Below are positions 9,335 through 20,094 of a stretch of 26,517 bases of DNA, piece after piece. Source of the stretch: Tritrichomonas foetus (taxonomy: Eukaryota; Parabasalia; Tritrichomonadida; Tritrichomonadidae); the NCBI GenBank assembly GCA_001839685.1, contig MLAK01001126.1, positions 122,795 through 149,311 of the forward strand, in the 5' to 3' direction. The position numbers and the translations under genes were made by a program. Numbering within the stretch: the first letter of the stretch is position 1; the number at the start of each line of letters is the position of its first letter. Under the pieces are notes generated by a model. That model was not told where the DNA came from, made no database searches, and worked only from the letters and a program-made list of their open reading frames with translations.

Positions 9335-12300
9335 ATGCTTGATGAATTCGAGAAATCTATAAATCACCTTTTTAAACTTCGCAATGATCAAACTCGATGG
9401 TCCAAATACCCCGAAGATTCCCCAGAAATATTGAAATTACAGCAGATTCCAGCATGTGAGTGGAAGCAATTGCTTTCGTTCACAAATGATCTACGAGGGA
9501 ACCACAACATCACATCAGCACTCACGAAAATTGGATACAATTACCCATACAACGAAAAAGTATTAATCGAGTTAATCGACAATCGCTCCGACGAATCAGA
9601 TATTCCAATAATTATCGCTTGTTTTCAATTATTGTCGTTGGTTTTTATGCCACAAAATGATCACCCTGAAATTACAACAAATGATTTTGGTCTTTTCATG
9701 CAAATTCTTAATTTTAGTAGTTTCGAAAATATTGAATCTGAAATCAATTTTTTATTTGTGTTTCTCATGAAAACTGTGCTAAATAATAAAACCGATAGTT
9801 TTAAATGGACACGAGACTTAATTTCTCAAGTTTTTACACATTTTTATCAGAATCGCTCATTACCTAGTAGTTGTTTTCAACTTTTGATTGAATTTGCAAA
9901 TATTGCAGTTAATGAAGACAAAGAAAATCAATTTGAGCATTCTCAAAGTTTTATCAGCTTAATAAATAAATTTTTCGAACAAAACCGTCAAATAATTTAT
10001 CATATAAATAATTTTGACACCCTTTTTCCACTTCTAGAACCACTTATTATTAAACTTGATAGATCAGCGCTTTATACACTTTGTGAAATCTCTAAAAGAA
10101 GTGCTTCATCAGTCACTAACATACAATCGTTAATAGAATCGCTAGTTTCTACTTTCTATGAAAAATCTAAACAAATTAAATTCAATCGACCAATTCCCAA
10201 GTCAAATATCCAGCAAAGTTCTAAATCTGAATTGGCAAAGAATCAAACAGAATGTAATTCTGAAGTTTCAACTTTCAGACTTCAATTTAATGAAGAAGAA
10301 AAAGCGATTTTTAATGAAAAGCTTGATAATTTCCCAATTGAACTCAATCAAAATGAATTTATAATATTTGACCAAATAAGCTCCGATATTAAGGAAATGA
10401 TATCCATATATAATGAATTATTCTATAACCTCGATCATAAATTTGTAATTTATTTCTTTGATGAATTTTCAAAGTTTAATAAAAAGCAAATAAACCGATT
10501 TTTGGAGTTTTACGCTGCTTTTCTCCTATTATTAAATAATACTGATCGAAAATATTTCTCTCGATATGTTCCAATTTTATTTAATGATTTAATATTTGAT
10601 CCTGAACAAACAATTTTCATTGATAATTCAATTAATCCTCTAATTAATGATTTTCGATCATCAATTATTGATTTAATTAAAGATAGTGATGAATTATTAT
10701 TACTTTTATTAGAAAAACTAAAAACAAATGCATATTTAACAACTGAAACCTTAGGTAGATTCATTTTCAGCATCGATTTTTCTAAAATCTCTCATCAAAC
10801 AATTGAAAAATTACTTCTTATCACTTCAGATACTTCACTAACATTAAAAAAAATGAAAGCTGAAAAATGTCCAAGAAATTTAATTACAAAAATTATTTTT
10901 TATTTCATTCAAAACCAAAATTCCTTCTATTTATGCTTAACACTTAGACAGTTTGTTGACTGTTTGCTTGTATTTGTTTTTGAAAAGGGTTTAACTCATC
11001 TTTTTTTGAATGCAATTCATTCTGGACTGCTGCTAATCACAAAAGCGAATAAAATTTCGCCAGTGAATTATTTGGTTGAGAGTTTATTCAATATTTCTCA
11101 AGAATTTAAAGAATTAAGTTTACCAATTTACAAAATTGTTCTTAGTACCATTCGATATGTGCCAAAATTGAAGAAAGTGTATGACAGATTTTTAATCCCA
11201 ATTCTAAAAATTGTTGATTCAAAAGAATTAATGAATAAAGCTTTTTATTTACTTTCTGTTTATTCACAAAGACGATTTTTCTCAATGGATCCCAAATTAT
11301 TCCACATATTAATAGAAAAAAGCCAGTATATTTCATATATTAATTTACTTAATTTAATTGGTGGAACATTTTCTTTATCAGGAACTACAATGTTTTTATT
11401 TAAACGTCCTTGCTTTTTACCATTAATGTTTATTACATTTGGAGAAAGTGAAATAATGAACGATTTTATACCTTATCTTAAAAAACTATGTATTTTCTCC
11501 GATTACAATCGTCGTGCTTTACATGATGGAAAAGTTGATTATATTTTATTAGCATCAATTTATCATGAGTCAGCTATCATAAATGGTTATCGATTTAAAG
11601 TCAATATCGATCAAAAAATTGCATGGGAAATACTAAACATGATCGTCCTTTCGAAATCATCGAAAGGTTTTGTTGATGAAATTGTTAATAAAATGATTAC
11701 GAAAAATGATAGTGTCACAATTAAAAAATTTGCATCAATTGTAAATAAATCAACCAATGAACCACAACCCTCATTCGAAATTGGTAATCTTCATTCATTT
11801 TGTAAAACCACTGATCTTGATTCATCTGTGTTTAAAGGTAACTTCACAATTTCATTTGATATTAAGTTAGACTTACCTTTAGTTAATCCATCAACATCAC
11901 AAGTTTTAATTATGTCAGCTGTTGATCGTTCAAAAAGACGACTTTCTTTAGCAATTATTAATCATAGTTTATATGCAGCTTATGATATTGGAAAATCAAG
12001 TACAATTGTTCCATTATGTCAAAGACTGAATCCAAACGAATGGACTTCATTTTCATGTCTTTTCCATTGTAAAGATGATGTTTATTCCATAATTACATTC
12101 AAAAACTTTGAAAGACTTCATGATTCAGAATTTTGTCAAGTTAAACTTGATCCTGGATCAATAACTTTAGTTCTTGGTGGTTATGTTTATGATGGAAGAA
12201 AGCCGTTAAATTTCTTTGAGTGCTGTGCAAAACTTGCTAATTTAACGATTTTTAATCGAATTCCGAAATCAGATGAGCTCATAAACAATGTTTTACGATC

Positions 12301-15300
12301 AGAAGATGCCCCTCGTGATTATGTATTTTCAATGAGAGCCTTTGAAAACGTTAAATTAGAAGCAAGAAAAGCCCAATATACTTTCAATGGCAAAAAACTT
12401 AAAGTTATTTTCTTTAAGAATAGGTATGAAACAACAAGAGTTGAAAACTTCATCAGTGAATATGGAATGAAACTCATCGAAAACTTTGAAAACTATAAAC
12501 CAGAAGTAATACCTTATATAATCTCTTTAATAAAGCATGCAGTTTGTGATATAACAAACACCTTAATCCCAATTGAGTTTTCCAATGTGTTATTAAGTTT
12601 ACCACAAGAAAAGTTAAGTTATGCATTATTTGATGGATTATTAGATTTAACATTTGATATTAAAAACATTGAAAGTCGAATCTTATGGCTCGAGAAAATT
12701 ATATTTAATTATTGTATCTGGGAGAAATCAAATGATTTCTATGACATTTTACGCTCATGGTCTGAACATGTAAACAATTTAGTTTATTTCTTTACCAGAA
12801 AAAGTTACTTTTCGTATCTATTAAAATGTTTTAACAACCACATCTGTGTAGAAAAATATAGGGAAGTTTTGATATCTTTTATATCAAGGATTTCTGCTTT
12901 AAATTTATCTCAAAATGATTGTTACCTCCTTTTCTCAGCTTTATCAAAATCTGAAAACAAAATTGAATACTTGAATCTCATTTATTATATTGCTAAATCG
13001 ATCAAAAAATCTGGCTATAAGAGATTTAATTCGATTTGTAATTTATTAGATAATAATGATGTGAACGTGATATTGAGCACAATTCTTACACTGATTGAAT
13101 TATATGATCAAGAATGTCACCTGAAGGCCTATCAAATTGCATTGAAAATTAAATTTTCGAACAAATTATTCGAGTTATTGGAAAATTCTTTACCTGAAAA
13201 TCCAAACCTCTTTCCAATTATTTGTATTCTATCACTTAATCATAATATTAAACTCACCAAATATCCAATTGTAAATGAAATAAATAATACAAAAGATGAT
13301 CAAAAACCTCAGAAGCTGATTGATCAATTTGATTCATGGTTTATCTTTCCATTGCTTCTATGTTTTTCATCAAATGAGAATAATCGTCCAAATTCTGCTA
13401 AGATTTTAGAATTTATTGCTGAAAATGCAGTTAAGGGTCCGCACTTGAAATTAATTATAAATACTGCAATTTTATTCTCAACTTTGATAAAAATATCAAA
13501 TTCAACTTCAGAAAATAATCCACTTAATATTTTATTAGGCTTGATGATTGAGAAAGTAGTTCAATTGAAAATTCCTAATCAAAAAACAATTTTCACTGTT
13601 TTCTTTTATTCAGTTTCTCTTCTTTTCTATCATTTGAATGGCGTTCGTTATAATGAAGAAATCGCTTTATCAAATCCAGACAATTGTAACAATAGCCAAA
13701 TAAGTTTTGAAAAAATTATGATCACAAAAGTAAATGATTTAATTCACATGAAATTCAAGATTTTGAGTTCATTAACATTTAACTATCATGTAGATATTAA
13801 AAATGGTGAAATTTCTGAGATTTTCCTACTCGGAAATGCATTGTCACTTTATGGATTCATCATTAATTATCAACTTAAAGGAATCAAAAATTCAAAGCCA
13901 ATTATTCAACTCGGTGGATTGAATAATGGACAACCTTTATTCACCATGAATGATTTCTATGAATCTTTACTTTACCTTCAATCCAAAAACCGCCATGAAT
14001 CCATTAAATTCTCTTTATTTGAAAAAATGGGGCACATTTTTGATTGGATGAAGCAAAGAATCACAGAAAAGTTCAAAAAAGAATGTGAAGTAATTCATAA
14101 AATAATTAATTCGCTATTTGAAGAAATACAAATTTCTGAAGTAAGTAAAACTGTTTTTCAATCACTCGCAAAACGTGAAGACAGCTCATCCAAATTCAAT
14201 TTACCGAAAAATAAGAAACAACTTCTTCAAATTCTTGGTTACAACTATTGTCCATTTTTGTTAGGAACGCCACAGCTTTCATATTTTGCATCTAATCCTG
14301 TTAATTCATCAACTACTGAATATTTAGTCAAATATGATCGAATAATACCCATTTCTTTGAAATTTTTGGCAGAAGGTTTAGAAATCCAAGATAAATTGAT
14401 TAAATATCAAACGTTGAAGTTCATTTTCACAATGAAAGTAGATTTAGTCTTATTGATTACCAATTCGGGTGAATCATTTCTAATAAGTTTTGATCAAAAC
14501 AGTAACAATTCTTTCATTCAAAAAATTAAAAAGCAGCAATTGAATCCCGATTGTTTCATTGCTTCTACAAGTGAAGCTACAACTAAATGGATTCAAACAA
14601 TTCTTTCTGATTGGCAGAATTCTATAATGACTACATTTGATTTCCTTTGTCTATTGAATCTAATGAGCGGTCGAACGTTCTTTGAAAAAGACAATTATCC
14701 ACTTTTCCCTTCATTGTTATATTTGGAATCATCAACATCATGTAAAATAACGTATAGTGATCCTGAAATATTTTATCTAAAAGAAAAATATCCAGATGCT
14801 TACCAAAATCGTTCAAAACTTGAATCGTCTGATGCAAATGTGATTGAATTCATTAAAACTGCTTTCTCTTCAATTTTCAACAATTCTCCGCCAACAAAAC
14901 GAATTCCATATATTCTTCAATTTGCGAAAAACCAAACACTTTCCCATGAAACCAACGGTATCTTCAATGCCCAACAAAGTATTTTAATTAATACATTAAA
15001 TACACCACTAAATAACGCATTGATCAATCAATCAAATGGTAATTCGAGTGATGATTCAAATAAGATGTGCAAGAAAATTGTGTTCTTTGCAAGAGTGAGA
15101 GTTCCTGATCGCCAAAGGATCATATTTTGTTATGTTTTTAATAATGGTAGGATTTCATTTTTCGAATGTATTTTTGATACACAAGGAAATTTGAAACTTG
15201 ATTTAATTTCTCTATATAATCTTGAGTTCATTAAAATAATGCAATTTGCTTCAGTTGAAGATGGAATCATTGCACATGATCTCCAAAATATATGGTATTA

Positions 15301-16021
15301 TACTGTAGATAAAAAGAATGTAAAAGAAAAAGCTGGTGTTTATTTCGAACAATTTTTATTTGGTGATAGTGTTGATGTTCTAATGAAGGATCCATCCACT
15401 GTTTTTATTCCACTATCTGGTTCAACGTACACTGTTAACGGTAAAGTTACATGTTTGACAAGTAAAAAGAAATTTGGTATATTCGTTGTTGGCACAGATG
15501 CTGGAAAAGTCATCATTCGTACATTAGCAAGTGGATTTAAGAGTATTTCTAAGATCACACCATCTAATCATAAATCTACACATAAACCTTCTTCCCCTAT
15601 TGCTCCAACTCTTGAATCACAAACAACTGAAAAACTTATTGATAACGACAATAATCAGCAAATTATGGAAATTCCAGTGTCGTTGTTAATTTCCGACTTG
15701 AATGGATTTGTCTGTGTTTCTTATTTGTCAAGAAAGTTGATAATTTCATCAATTAATGGAACAATATTGAATGAAATTGATGAATTTGCTAGTATTAAAA
15801 AGTGGTATGCCTTCAATACTGAAGCAACCGACTTTATTGCTTTTGTTGATGAAGAAAAGAATTCTTTGAAATATTTCAAAATTGAAGAACCTGAAAAAGT
15901 TATTCATGTTGCGAATGTGCCAAACATGAAACTGGACTTTGCTTTTGATAGAAGAAGAGATTGTTTCATTGTTGCAATTGCTAATGGTGATGTCTTAGTT
16001 TTCCAGAGACCAACCTTATGA
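9335..16021 (+). CDS. Giant BEACH-family protein with a truncated BEACH domain
   Basis: A single 2,228-residue ORF with the architecture of BEACH proteins (LYST/neurobeachin/LRBA class), which act as scaffolds in vesicle and lysosome-related trafficking. The order is: a long helical, probably armadillo-like region (1-820); a concanavalin A-like domain (about 821-988); a second helical region; a PH-BEACH-like domain (about 1635-1735, with FTMKVDLVLLITNSGESFLI); a BEACH start (about 1750-1795: TKWIQTILSDWQN then LNLMSGRTFFEKDNYPLFPS); a linker; and a C-terminal beta-propeller-like region (about 1900-2228) resembling degenerate WD repeats. Only about 50 residues of the usual BEACH domain of roughly 280 are recognisable, and its central PFHYGTHYS-type core is missing although the frame is continuous. 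The ATG at 9335 follows a spacer with stops. The family call is firm; the cellular role is inferred. Confidence 0.85.
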   Translation: MLDEFEKSINHLFKLRNDQTRWSKYPEDSPEILKLQQIPACEWKQLLSFTNDLRGNHNITSALTKIGYNYPYNEKVLIELIDNRSDESDIPIIIACFQLLSLVFMPQNDHPEITTNDFGLFMQILNFSSFENIESEINFLFVFLMKTVLNNKTDSFKWTRDLISQVFTHFYQNRSLPSSCFQLLIEFANIAVNEDKENQFEHSQSFISLINKFFEQNRQIIYHINNFDTLFPLLEPLIIKLDRSALYTLCEISKRSASSVTNIQSLIESLVSTFYEKSKQIKFNRPIPKSNIQQSSKSELAKNQTECNSEVSTFRLQFNEEEKAIFNEKLDNFPIELNQNEFIIFDQISSDIKEMISIYNELFYNLDHKFVIYFFDEFSKFNKKQINRFLEFYAAFLLLLNNTDRKYFSRYVPILFNDLIFDPEQTIFIDNSINPLINDFRSSIIDLIKDSDELLLLLLEKLKTNAYLTTETLGRFIFSIDFSKISHQTIEKLLLITSDTSLTLKKMKAEKCPRNLITKIIFYFIQNQNSFYLCLTLRQFVDCLLVFVFEKGLTHLFLNAIHSGLLLITKANKISPVNYLVESLFNISQEFKELSLPIYKIVLSTIRYVPKLKKVYDRFLIPILKIVDSKELMNKAFYLLSVYSQRRFFSMDPKLFHILIEKSQYISYINLLNLIGGTFSLSGTTMFLFKRPCFLPLMFITFGESEIMNDFIPYLKKLCIFSDYNRRALHDGKVDYILLASIYHESAIINGYRFKVNIDQKIAWEILNMIVLSKSSKGFVDEIVNKMITKNDSVTIKKFASIVNKSTNEPQPSFEIGNLHSFCKTTDLDSSVFKGNFTISFDIKLDLPLVNPSTSQVLIMSAVDRSKRRLSLAIINHSLYAAYDIGKSSTIVPLCQRLNPNEWTSFSCLFHCKDDVYSIITFKNFERLHDSEFCQVKLDPGSITLVLGGYVYDGRKPLNFFECCAKLANLTIFNRIPKSDELINNVLRSEDAPRDYVFSMRAFENVKLEARKAQYTFNGKKLKVIFFKNRYETTRVENFISEYGMKLIENFENYKPEVIPYIISLIKHAVCDITNTLIPIEFSNVLLSLPQEKLSYALFDGLLDLTFDIKNIESRILWLEKIIFNYCIWEKSNDFYDILRSWSEHVNNLVYFFTRKSYFSYLLKCFNNHICVEKYREVLISFISRISALNLSQNDCYLLFSALSKSENKIEYLNLIYYIAKSIKKSGYKRFNSICNLLDNNDVNVILSTILTLIELYDQECHLKAYQIALKIKFSNKLFELLENSLPENPNLFPIICILSLNHNIKLTKYPIVNEINNTKDDQKPQKLIDQFDSWFIFPLLLCFSSNENNRPNSAKILEFIAENAVKGPHLKLIINTAILFSTLIKISNSTSENNPLNILLGLMIEKVVQLKIPNQKTIFTVFFYSVSLLFYHLNGVRYNEEIALSNPDNCNNSQISFEKIMITKVNDLIHMKFKILSSLTFNYHVDIKNGEISEIFLLGNALSLYGFIINYQLKGIKNSKPIIQLGGLNNGQPLFTMNDFYESLLYLQSKNRHESIKFSLFEKMGHIFDWMKQRITEKFKKECEVIHKIINSLFEEIQISEVSKTVFQSLAKREDSSSKFNLPKNKKQLLQILGYNYCPFLLGTPQLSYFASNPVNSSTTEYLVKYDRIIPISLKFLAEGLEIQDKLIKYQTLKFIFTMKVDLVLLITNSGESFLISFDQNSNNSFIQKIKKQQLNPDCFIASTSEATTKWIQTILSDWQNSIMTTFDFLCLLNLMSGRTFFEKDNYPLFPSLLYLESSTSCKITYSDPEIFYLKEKYPDAYQNRSKLESSDANVIEFIKTAFSSIFNNSPPTKRIPYILQFAKNQTLSHETNGIFNAQQSILINTLNTPLNNALINQSNGNSSDDSNKMCKKIVFFARVRVPDRQRIIFCYVFNNGRISFFECIFDTQGNLKLDLISLYNLEFIKIMQFASVEDGIIAHDLQNIWYYTVDKKNVKEKAGVYFEQFLFGDSVDVLMKDPSTVFIPLSGSTYTVNGKVTCLTSKKKFGIFVVGTDAGKVIIRTLASGFKSISKITPSNHKSTHKPSSPIAPTLESQTTEKLIDNDNNQQIMEIPVSLLISDLNGFVCVSYLSRKLIISSINGTILNEIDEFASIKKWYAFNTEATDFIAFVDEEKNSLKYFKIEEPEKVIHVANVPNMKLDFAFDRRRDCFIVAIANGDVLVFQRPTL

Positions 16022-16261
16022 GCAATTCAATGTTTTTGATTTTTTAAAGCATGTTCAAACTTTTTTTCATGTCATTTTGTAAAAACGTCCTCGTTTTTTT
16101 TACTTTGATTTTATTTCTTTGGTTTTTTGATGTCTATATAGACTCGATATTTTTATCCCTATTTAAAGCGTTTAATCACAATATCAATACATTTTTTATA
16201 ACTAGATTGAGATTTTCTATACTTTACGTCATGAAAAGAACGTTTATAATTAAAATTCTCC

Positions 16262-16981
16262 ATGAAGCGAAATGAAGATTTATTAAATATTGATATAACC
16301 AACTTTCAATCATCGAGATTTGATATGTTTTCGTCTATAATGACTCAAGAACTACAAAATGAAATCGATCATATGATTGCCGAACAAAAAAATTACCAAA
16401 ATGAAATATTACAATTGAAGAAGGAACGAGATTTTTTGTTTCAACTTCTTGATAAGAGACAAAAAGAAGAATGTAAAAAAATGAAGAAAATCAAATCCAA
16501 AAAAGAAAATCAAATTCAATCAAGGAAAAATAAAAATTTTTCATTTTTTAATCAAGTTCAAATTTCTATTCAGCCAAAACCGAATCAGAACAATATTGAA
16601 TTGGATAAAAATTTAATATGCCAAATTACTTCAAAAAAAGAGAAGAAAGGTAGATTTACGTTTTCGAAAGATTCAATGATTCAAGAAATCCGAAAATATC
16701 AAAATCCAATATTTATTCGAGCTGCTTCAATTTTGGAACGATCAAAAAATGGAGACTCGATGGTTACATTTTTAGTGAATACAACTGGAAATGCTTTGGA
16801 TTCATTGGATGAAGAAATTTCTTCATTAAAAGATGAAATAACAAAATTAAAAAGGAAGAAACGAAAGATAATGTTTGGATCCATTGAAACTCTAACCAAA
16901 GCACAAACAGAAGAAATCAAACTTCGTTCAGCCTTGGCTAATTCGACGAAATTCTATGAAAATATGTTTGATAATTTTTGA
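16262..16981 (+). CDS. Basic coiled-coil protein of unknown function
   Basis: A 239-residue ORF I cannot assign to a family. Two segments look like coiled coils: about 27-80 (QELQNEIDHMIAEQKNY and the Lys/Glu-rich stretch after it) and about 177-225 (DSLDEEISSLKDEITKLKRK and following). Between them is a Lys/Asn/Gln-rich, probably disordered region, then a more conserved-looking patch (about 133-175, IRKYQNPIFIRAASILERS). There is no signal peptide or membrane segment. It begins 240 bases after the BEACH stop and converges on the VIT-VWA gene 280 bases away. The start at 16262 is the first ATG in frame. It looks like a cytoskeletal or scaffold protein, but that is only inference from composition. 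Confidence 0.75.
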   Translation: MKRNEDLLNIDITNFQSSRFDMFSSIMTQELQNEIDHMIAEQKNYQNEILQLKKERDFLFQLLDKRQKEECKKMKKIKSKKENQIQSRKNKNFSFFNQVQISIQPKPNQNNIELDKNLICQITSKKEKKGRFTFSKDSMIQEIRKYQNPIFIRAASILERSKNGDSMVTFLVNTTGNALDSLDEEISSLKDEITKLKRKKRKIMFGSIETLTKAQTEEIKLRSALANSTKFYENMFDNF

Positions 16982-17261
16982 AGTTTCTGTTTATAATTGT
17001 TTGTAAATCAACCTCTATATATTTCTTTCTTCTATCTCAATCTATTTTTACGACCTAATTCAGAGGAATTCTATAAGATAAATTTTGTTGAATAATATAT
17101 TGAATTGTATCCTCGTAAGATTTATCCACAATTATTTTAAATATAGATATTAATACAAAGTTCATTATTAGCCTATGAATATATATACCACTGTCGTATA
17201 ACTATGCTTTATGATAAGAAAAAATGTATAAATATGATGATACGATGAAGATTCGAAATAT

Positions 17262-20081
17262 TTAGATTTGAGAAATAATATCAGAGATGTATTGTTCCCA
17301 ATTAATTTCTTTTGAGAGAGTTGTTAGCCATTCTAAAGCTTTTTCTTCAATGAGCTGCCAGGCTTCACGTTGATCAACAGCAAGTTTCCTCAAAAGTGCT
17401 ATTGCGAGTAATGTAGAAAGGATTCTATCAACTAATTTTTCATCACCTATTCCAATATTTGATGGCATTTGTATTTCTCCAAATTTCGGTATAAAACTTT
17501 TTACGTTTGCCAAATTAAACCAGTATCCTTCAAATGAATGATATTTAAGCAATCTTGTAATATTGAAATCTGGCTCTTGTGGTTGAATCATGTTATTTTC
17601 GTATACAATTCCTCCTCCTCTTAGTCTAAGAACCATATGTAATAAAGATCCATCACAAATTGAATAGTTTAATAGTGGATTTTCATCTTCTAATTGCTTT
17701 CCTGCGAATATTAGTCTTTGTTGATCAATTGGAATTGATTCTTTATCACAAATTTTTTGCTTAAGATCTTCAACTGTATCTAATGGATTAACAAATAATG
17801 AGATTTTTTTGCCAGTCAGGGATTTTATATAAATTTCCATTTGGGGATTATTTGGATCTTGAACTAATTGTAATGGTGTCCCAATATCAAGTTTTAAGAT
17901 TGGTTCTTTGAGTGATACTGTGTTTGTTCCATCTGTAAGTGAATATGGTGGAGCTTTAGAAGGATTGCGACTTACTATTGTTTGTCGAATAAAATGAACA
18001 GTATCTAGCTTATCAATATTTATGGGATACTGTTTTCCAGCATGTTGAACAATTATAGGAATGATTCGATTTGGTTTATACGATAAGTTTAATTTGACGC
18101 AATCATTAAAGCAAAGATTAGTACTTACTGAACAAGTATTGTCGTTATTTATTAGTGATAATTTTTGATTGATAATCTCCACATTAACTTTCTCTTCAAT
18201 CATATGTTGAAGTTTTTCGAGTTTATTTTTTTCATCTTTCTTAATGTCAAATTCGAAGTAGGAATTTTGGAATTTCAAAAATATTCTGTTGAATTCTCGC
18301 TCAGGAATGTTTTCTAGTTTCTTGAAAACTCCAACAAATGCTGTATGCTGAGACAATATTCCTGTATATGTGCTTATTGCTACACATTGTTGAATTAAAA
18401 GATTCTTTCTGAAATGGAGTTGTTGTTTTTCAAGGTTCTCAGATAGTAAACTTATTTGCATATCAATTTGGTCGATATTTTCTTGAATTGATACAAGCTC
18501 AGAATTATGGAATAACATTTGGCATGAATTATTTATAATATCATCATGACAGACTAAAATTTGATTAAATTCTGTCTCCTCATACATATTTTTAGATATT
18601 TCACCGCCCAATAAAGCAATTAATTCTTCTTCTTCGCTAATATGTTCGTTATTACTCAATTTTACATAAAATGTTTGAATTTTATTTGGAATAATGGTTG
18701 AGATATTTGGAACAATTTTACAATTTTCATTATTTTCAATATGAATGTGGAAATTATTGATGAATGATGTCTGTGCAGAAATAAGTTGAGGGATCACTTT
18801 AGTTCTAATATCATCGCCATCATAAACGAAATCATATGAACCACGTGTTGCCTCTGCAATTCCTTTGACCAACCCTGGATCTGCACCATGGCCAATACCA
18901 ATTGTAAAACATCTATTCAATGCTTTATATGAATTAACAAGGCCCATTACTTTATCTGGATGAAAATCTTGTCCATCAGTTATGATGAAAACTTGCCTTT
19001 GAGAATTTGGTATTTGTAGATTTGATGTGAAAATGCTTGAAAGTGGATGAAACATTTCTGTTCCACCAAGGTTTGAAGTAAAGGCTTCAACAGATGAAAT
19101 TGCATGCAATACATTTTTTTCAGTATATAATTGCGAATTTTCCCAAATTTTCTTAAAAGTTGATCCAAACTGAACAACATTAAAATAGCAATTGATTGGC
19201 AGAGAATGAATGAATAACAATAAACATTCTTTGGCTCTTTTTATTGATCCACCTGACATTGATCCACTGCAATCTATTACGAAAACAAATTCTTGGTTCT
19301 TGGATCGTGATGATGCGATTTCTTGTGGAATGTTTGGAAAAGATGAAATAGCAACATATTGGCTTTTCTCTTTATCATTAAGGAAATGTTTTGATATAAA
19401 ACTCTTTAGCTTTTCTTGTAATTTTGTCGTAATGATGAAAGACTTTTGTTTTATCTTTTCTATACAATGAAATTCGTAAGTTCCTTTTTTATTGTCATTT
19501 GTATCAATTGTCCATTGTCCATTTTCAATATTAGATGTAACCTTTTCAATTGGAAATGCTTGTTCAATTTCTAAAACAAAGTTAAAAATGTCAGGAGAGA
19601 AAGAGACAATGATTCCAGCTGGATTAACAGATTCCATAGGGAATTTAAACATTAAGCTGTCATTTCCATATGAATTTGCTTCAAAAGTTACTTGATATGA
19701 AATTGTGAAGCTACTGTTTGGAGGAATATTTCCAATATTGAATGTACTGACTTTATTTTCAGGTTTATTCACAAATGAAGCAAACATTTGATTGTCAATT
19801 GCTTCTTTGTAAGTTTGGAGCGCATCTTTTCGTTCTTGAATAATAAATTCGATTTTTTTATCTTCAAATGTCATAAAAATGTGATGCAAGCAAATATTGT
19901 TTTCAACAGGTATATGAAGACTCCCAGATGTTGGAAATGGTAATGGATTGGTATATTTCATGTCAACAACGAAATCACAAATCACTCCATACTGCTTTCC
20001 TTTAATATTCATTTCACATGGAGAAAGATCAAGATTCTTGTTTTCTAAATCATTTAATACAGATAAAGAACCAAAAGGCAT
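17262..20081 (-). CDS. VIT-VWA domain protein with an embedded ubiquitin domain
   Basis: A 939-residue protein. The N-terminal VIT domain (about 1-135) is followed by a linker and a von Willebrand A domain (about 264-435) whose metal site is intact: DCSGS (D270, S272, S274), T341 and D369. A mainly beta region with a short coiled coil (about 440-660) comes next, then a possible degenerate ubiquitin-like fold (about 673-741). A clear ubiquitin domain spans 748-823; by hand alignment 49 of its 76 residues match standard ubiquitin. L8, I44, H68, V70 and K48 equivalents are kept, the K63 position is Asp, and it ends RLRGG followed by Gly. The final 115 residues (about 845-920, WFNLANVK to ALEWL) resemble the C-terminal motif of VWA5/PARP4-type VIT-VWA proteins. 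There is no signal peptide, so it is probably cytosolic. Its role is unknown; the family suggests a metal-dependent scaffold linked to ubiquitin signalling. Confidence 0.92.
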   Translation of the reverse strand: MPFGSLSVLNDLENKNLDLSPCEMNIKGKQYGVICDFVVDMKYTNPLPFPTSGSLHIPVENNICLHHIFMTFEDKKIEFIIQERKDALQTYKEAIDNQMFASFVNKPENKVSTFNIGNIPPNSSFTISYQVTFEANSYGNDSLMFKFPMESVNPAGIIVSFSPDIFNFVLEIEQAFPIEKVTSNIENGQWTIDTNDNKKGTYEFHCIEKIKQKSFIITTKLQEKLKSFISKHFLNDKEKSQYVAISSFPNIPQEIASSRSKNQEFVFVIDCSGSMSGGSIKRAKECLLLFIHSLPINCYFNVVQFGSTFKKIWENSQLYTEKNVLHAISSVEAFTSNLGGTEMFHPLSSIFTSNLQIPNSQRQVFIITDGQDFHPDKVMGLVNSYKALNRCFTIGIGHGADPGLVKGIAEATRGSYDFVYDGDDIRTKVIPQLISAQTSFINNFHIHIENNENCKIVPNISTIIPNKIQTFYVKLSNNEHISEEEELIALLGGEISKNMYEETEFNQILVCHDDIINNSCQMLFHNSELVSIQENIDQIDMQISLLSENLEKQQLHFRKNLLIQQCVAISTYTGILSQHTAFVGVFKKLENIPEREFNRIFLKFQNSYFEFDIKKDEKNKLEKLQHMIEEKVNVEIINQKLSLINNDNTCSVSTNLCFNDCVKLNLSYKPNRIIPIIVQHAGKQYPINIDKLDTVHFIRQTIVSRNPSKAPPYSLTDGTNTVSLKEPILKLDIGTPLQLVQDPNNPQMEIYIKSLTGKKISLFVNPLDTVEDLKQKICDKESIPIDQQRLIFAGKQLEDENPLLNYSICDGSLLHMVLRLRGGGIVYENNMIQPQEPDFNITRLLKYHSFEGYWFNLANVKSFIPKFGEIQMPSNIGIGDEKLVDRILSTLLAIALLRKLAVDQREAWQLIEEKALEWLTTLSKEINWEQYISDIISQI
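17613..17840 (-). other. Ubiquitin domain inside the VIT-VWA protein
   Basis: Codes residues 748-823. The stretch [15 protein letters not shown] is nearly unchanged from ubiquitin, and the C-terminus RLRGG is intact but followed by 116 more residues, so the end is not free unless it is cleaved. Confidence 0.9.
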
Positions 20082-20088
20082 AATAAAA

Positions 20089-20094
20089 AAGTGA
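20089..20094 (-). promoter_or_regulatory. Candidate initiator (Inr) of the VIT-VWA gene
   Basis: On the minus strand TCACTT ends 7 bases before the ATG, with its predicted +1 A at 20092. This gives a leader of about 10 bases, typical of trichomonad transcripts. It matches TCA(+1)(C/T)(T/A). Confidence 0.45.

Noticed and set aside
16051..16275. 74-residue hydrophobic ORF between the BEACH and coiled-coil genes
   Set aside because: It is Phe/Ile/Leu-rich as expected of translated AT-rich spacer, and it overlaps the start of the better-supported coiled-coil gene.
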